DNA of 8,109 nt, taken from the NCBI GenBank assembly GCA_020354085.1, contig CP070641.1:340669-348777 (forward strand). Reading direction: 5' to 3'. Position numbers and translations under genes: made by a program. The stretch comes from Pseudomonadota bacterium. GTDB taxonomy: Bacteria > Pseudomonadota > Gammaproteobacteria > Acidiferrobacterales > Sulfurifustaceae. Shown here piece after piece: positions 5,371-8,109 of this stretch. The stretch's first letter is position 1, and every line of letters begins with the position of its first letter. The notes under the pieces were generated by a model. It searched no databases. It saw only the letters and a list, made by a program, of their open reading frames with translations, and was not told the DNA's origin.

Positions 5371-6365
5371 GAGACCGCCATCTGCGCCACAGGCGCTTCC
5401 ATTTCGGCGTCAGCGGCCTGCAATCGGCGTCCGTGGCGCTTGGCAGTCAGTTCCGCCAGGATCGCGATGGCGATCTCCGGCGGAGTGCGCGAGCCGATCG
5501 GCAGGCCAACGGGCCCATGGAGACGCGCAAGCTGCGCTGGTGACACGCCAAGATCAGCCAGCCGTTTACGACGCTTGGTGTCATTCGCACGTGACCCGAG
5601 CGCGCCAACATAAAACGTCTCGGACGTGAGGGCCGCGAGCAGCGCCAGGTCATCAAACTGCGGATCGTGCGTGAGCGCCACCACGGCGGAACGCGCGTCG
5701 CGCGCGCGTGCCCGCACCACATCATCCGGCATACCGCCATCGAGCTCAGTGCCGTTTACCGTCCAGGCATGCGCATACTCCTCGCGCGGGTCGCACACGA
5801 TGACGTGATAATCGAGCGCCAACGCCATCTCGGCCACGTAGCGCGAAAGCTGTCCTGCCCCGATCAACAGCAAGCGCCACTGCGGCCCGAATACCCTGGT
5901 GGCATTCGCCCCGTCAAACTGGAACGGCTCATGGACTATGCCCGGATGCAGGCTAACGTCGCCGGTGGCGAGACAAACACGGCGGGCGCAACAGCGTCGT
6001 TCGTCCATGGTCTTGAGCAAGGCGCGGATCGGCGGCGCGCTCTCGAGGCGTTCGATCAACAGTTCGAGTCGTCCGCCGCACGGCAGGCCAAAACGATGCG
6101 TCTGTTCGGCGCTAACCCCGTAGGTCTCAATCGCGGGCAATCGTTGCGGCCCGACACGGGCCGCCAGGCGCGCGGCCAAATCGTCTTCCACGCAGCCGCC
6201 CGACACCGAGCCCGCAAACTCGCCGTCCGCGCGCACCGCCATGAGCGACCCGGGCGGGCGCGGCGAGGAACCGAAGGTGCGCGCCACCGTGACCAAATAA
6301 ACCGCATCGCCTTGTTCGAGCCACGCGGCGGCAGCTGACAGCACCTCTTGATCCGCGCTGCGCAT
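5358..6365 (-). CDS. xdhC: XdhC/CoxI family molybdenum cofactor insertion protein
   Basis: Cytoplasmic maturation factor that binds the molybdenum cofactor, supports its sulfuration and delivers it to a xanthine-dehydrogenase-family enzyme; it is not part of the finished enzyme. The 335-residue protein has both expected domains. The N-terminal XdhC/CoxI domain has TVARTFGSSPRPPGSLMAV (26-44), SGGCVE (55-60) and GLPCGG (93-98). The C-terminal Rossmann-like domain has LLIGAGQLSRYVAEMA (166-181), LTHDPQFDD (231-239), GALGSR (254-259) and LHGPVGLPIGSRTPPEIAIA (282-301). The tail after residue 310 is poorly conserved. ATG at 6365 shares one base with the TGA of the upstream large-subunit gene (TGATG), so re-initiation is likely. 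The downstream mocA start overlaps its last 13 bases. The gene name is by family; the partner enzyme is IorB-type rather than a true xanthine dehydrogenase. Confidence 0.95.
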   Translation of the reverse strand: MRSADQEVLSAAAAWLEQGDAVYLVTVARTFGSSPRPPGSLMAVRADGEFAGSVSGGCVEDDLAARLAARVGPQRLPAIETYGVSAEQTHRFGLPCGGRLELLIERLESAPPIRALLKTMDERRCCARRVCLATGDVSLHPGIVHEPFQFDGANATRVFGPQWRLLLIGAGQLSRYVAEMALALDYHVIVCDPREEYAHAWTVNGTELDGGMPDDVVRARARDARSAVVALTHDPQFDDLALLAALTSETFYVGALGSRANDTKRRKRLADLGVSPAQLARLHGPVGLPIGSRTPPEIAIAILAELTAKRHGRRLQAADAEMEAPVAQMAVSCGE

Positions 6366-8109
6366 CAGCCTGACGCCAATCGAATCGGCAAGCTCCGTAC
6401 CGGCTTGCCGGTCGCCGCGAACAACGCGTTGGCCACCGCCGGCGCAATCGGCGGCGTGCCGGGTTCACCCACGCCACCCGGTGGGTTGGTGCTGCGCACG
6501 ATGTGCACTTCGACCGCCGGCATCTCATCGAAACGCAACAGCGGATAGTCATGGAAGTTGCTTTGCGCGACGCGACCGTTTTGAATCGTTATCTCGCCCT
6601 TCAGTGCCGCGGTGAGTCCGTAAACGATACCCGATTCCATCTGTGCGACGACGGTGTCCGGGTTGACGACGATGCCGCAATCTACGGCGCATACCACGTG
6701 ATGCACGCGCACCTGCTGATCGACTACCGACACCTCGGCCACTTGGGCGACGTAGCTACCGAACGACTCTGCCAGCGCAATGCCGCGTGTGCGCCCCGTG
6801 GGCGATGGCTTACCCCAACCGGCCTTGTGCGCGGCGAGTTCGAGCACCGCGCGCTGGCGCGGATGTTCCTTCAACAGCTCGCGCCGCAATCCGAACGGAT
6901 CACGGCGCGCGGCCGCGGCAACCTCGTCAAAGAAGCACTCGGTGACGTAAGCGTTCTGTGAGCTGCCGACCGAGCGCCAGAACCCGACCGGCACATGCGC
7001 GTTCTCCATGGCGTAACTGACGCGCAGGTTCTCGATGGCATAAGGCAGGTTGGCCGCGCCTTCGACGGACATGCGATCGATCTTGCCGGGTTTCAGTCCC
7101 GAGACACGCGCGAAGATCGACGGCCCCGCGATATCGTGCCGCCAGGCACTCGGGATACCGCGGGCGTTGAGGCCGCAAACCAAGCGGTTGTAGCTGGCCG
7201 GACGATAGAAGTCGTGCTGAATATCGTCTTCGCGTGTCCACAGCACCTTGATCGGGGTGCCGATGCGCTTGGCGAGTGTGACCGCTTCGATGACGAAGTC
7301 CTGCTCGCCGCGCCGACCGAAACCGCCACCGAGGAACGTCGTGTTGATCTTGACCGCCTCGCGCGGCACACCGGCGATACGCGCCGCAGTATGCCGCGTG
7401 CTGGTCTGTGCCTGGGTCGGTACCCATACCTCGCAACGACCGTCTTTGACCACGGCCGTGCAGTTCATCGGCTCCATGCAGGCGTGCGCCAGGTATGGCA
7501 CCTCGTAGATCGCCTCGACGCGGCGCGCGGCGCCGGCCAAGGCACGCTCGATGTTGCCATCATTGCGCGCCACCGCCCCGCCGCGCTCCAAGGCGCGCAT
7601 GAAGCGCGCGCGGATGTCGGCGCTGCTTAACTTGGCGTTGGTGCCCTCGTCCCATTCGATGGAAAGCGCCTCGCGCCCCTTGAGCGCCGCCCAGAAATCG
7701 TCGGCAACCACCGCTACGCCTGACTCGATTGCCAGGACATGACGCACGCCTTTCACTTTGCGCGTCTCGCGGTCCACGTAGCGTCTGAGCTTGCCGCCGA
7801 ACACCGGGCAGCGCGCGACCACGGCCGTGAGCATGCCGGGCAACCGGACATCTTGGCCAAACACCGCCACGCCGTTCACCTTCAGCGGTGTGTCCTTGCG
7901 CGGGGTTGGCTTACCGAGCAAGGTGAACTCATGCGGTTCCTTGAGGAACACGGTCTTGGGAATGGGCAGTGACACGACCGTTGCGATCAACTCGCCGTAG
8001 CGCGCCTGTCGCCCGCTGGCCGCATGCATCACAAACCCGGCACGCGCCCGGCAACCGGACGCATCGATACCCCAGTTCTTCGCCGCCGCCGCGATCAGCA
8101 TGTCGCGCG
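6365..8109 (-). CDS. Molybdopterin-dependent oxidoreductase large subunit, IorB-like (5' end outside window)
   Basis: Catalytic subunit of a xanthine-oxidase-family hydroxylase of the isoquinoline 1-oxidoreductase beta (IorB) type, which hydroxylates N-heterocycles or oxidises aldehydes. The frame runs through the right edge; the ATG at 8101 is internal. About 580 residues are visible, so roughly 150-170 are missing from a family size of about 720-780, including the Tat signal sequence many members carry. Counting from that ATG: the domain with TPLKVNGVAVFGQDVRLPGM (71-90), LGGGFGRRGEQDFVIEA (257-273) and WTREDDIQHDFYRPASYNR (288-306), GFWRSVGSSQNAYVTE (373-388), DCGIVVNPD (474-482), and GVGEPGTPPIAPAVANALFA (543-562). 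Glu546 in GVGEPG is the conserved catalytic base of the family. An iron-sulfur small subunit (IorA-like) is expected just beyond the edge. xdhC and mocA follow in the same operon. The substrate cannot be told. Confidence 0.95.
   Translation of the reverse strand, partial: RDMLIAAAAKNWGIDASGCRARAGFVMHAASGRQARYGELIATVVSLPIPKTVFLKEPHEFTLLGKPTPRKDTPLKVNGVAVFGQDVRLPGMLTAVVARCPVFGGKLRRYVDRETRKVKGVRHVLAIESGVAVVADDFWAALKGREALSIEWDEGTNAKLSSADIRARFMRALERGGAVARNDGNIERALAGAARRVEAIYEVPYLAHACMEPMNCTAVVKDGRCEVWVPTQAQTSTRHTAARIAGVPREAVKINTTFLGGGFGRRGEQDFVIEAVTLAKRIGTPIKVLWTREDDIQHDFYRPASYNRLVCGLNARGIPSAWRHDIAGPSIFARVSGLKPGKIDRMSVEGAANLPYAIENLRVSYAMENAHVPVGFWRSVGSSQNAYVTECFFDEVAAAARRDPFGLRRELLKEHPRQRAVLELAAHKAGWGKPSPTGRTRGIALAESFGSYVAQVAEVSVVDQQVRVHHVVCAVDCGIVVNPDTVVAQMESGIVYGLTAALKGEITIQNGRVAQSNFHDYPLLRFDEMPAVEVHIVRSTNPPGGVGEPGTPPIAPAVANALFAATGKPVRSLPIRLASG

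Noticed and set aside
5667..6338. 223-residue plus-strand frame antisense to xdhC
   Set aside because: Arg/His-rich composition typical of a reverse-strand shadow, while the minus strand shows all XdhC motifs.
6995..7630. 211-residue plus-strand frame antisense to the IorB-like gene
   Set aside because: It exactly overlies the conserved molybdopterin-binding motifs of the minus-strand protein; no independent evidence.

Overview
The window is GC-rich, densely packed proteobacterial chromosome, with third-position G/C preference and almost no spacing inside operons. The adjacent fabA-fabB pair (anaerobic unsaturated fatty acid synthesis) points to a gamma-, alpha- or related proteobacterium. 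An XdhC/MocA/IorB-type molybdenum hydroxylase cluster fits an aerobic, metabolically versatile beta- or gammaproteobacterium. No rRNA, tRNA, CRISPR array, insertion sequence or phage gene is visible. The genus cannot be named from the sequence alone.

Left part (1-1567, plus strand): two consecutive genes of unknown function (36-506 and 637-1284) encode low-complexity, Ala/Arg-rich proteins. Each has one short zinc ribbon of identical spacing, CPxC-x10-CxCGxxF, at the C-terminal end of the first protein and the N-terminal end of the second. They also share a short motif, F-x3-Q-A-x-[RK]-A, present once in the first and twice in the second. They look like rearranged paralogues and are the least explained part of the window. 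A 283-base gap follows, with two inverted repeats, candidate promoter elements and a GC hairpin just before fabA.

Centre (1568-3311, plus strand): fabA (3-hydroxydecanoyl-ACP dehydratase/isomerase) and fabB (3-oxoacyl-ACP synthase I) form a tight operon with a 10-base gap. FabA makes the cis-3-decenoyl-ACP branch intermediate and FabB elongates it, giving the unsaturated fatty acids of the membrane.

Right part (3316-8109, minus strand): a molybdenum-hydroxylase operon enters from the right edge. It holds the large catalytic subunit of an isoquinoline oxidoreductase-type enzyme (5' end cut off), an XdhC cofactor-insertion protein and a MocA-like cytidylyltransferase, with overlapping ends. 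These three would supply and load the molybdopterin cytosine dinucleotide cofactor of the hydroxylase. After 123 bases comes an FAD-binding oxidoreductase resembling delta24-sterol reductase (DHCR24/DWF1), which converges on fabB with only four bases between the stop codons. Its substrate is unknown; an unsaturated lipid is a reasonable guess from the family and the neighbouring fabAB, but nothing in the window proves it.

Six of the seven visible gene starts are GTG or TTG; only xdhC begins with ATG.
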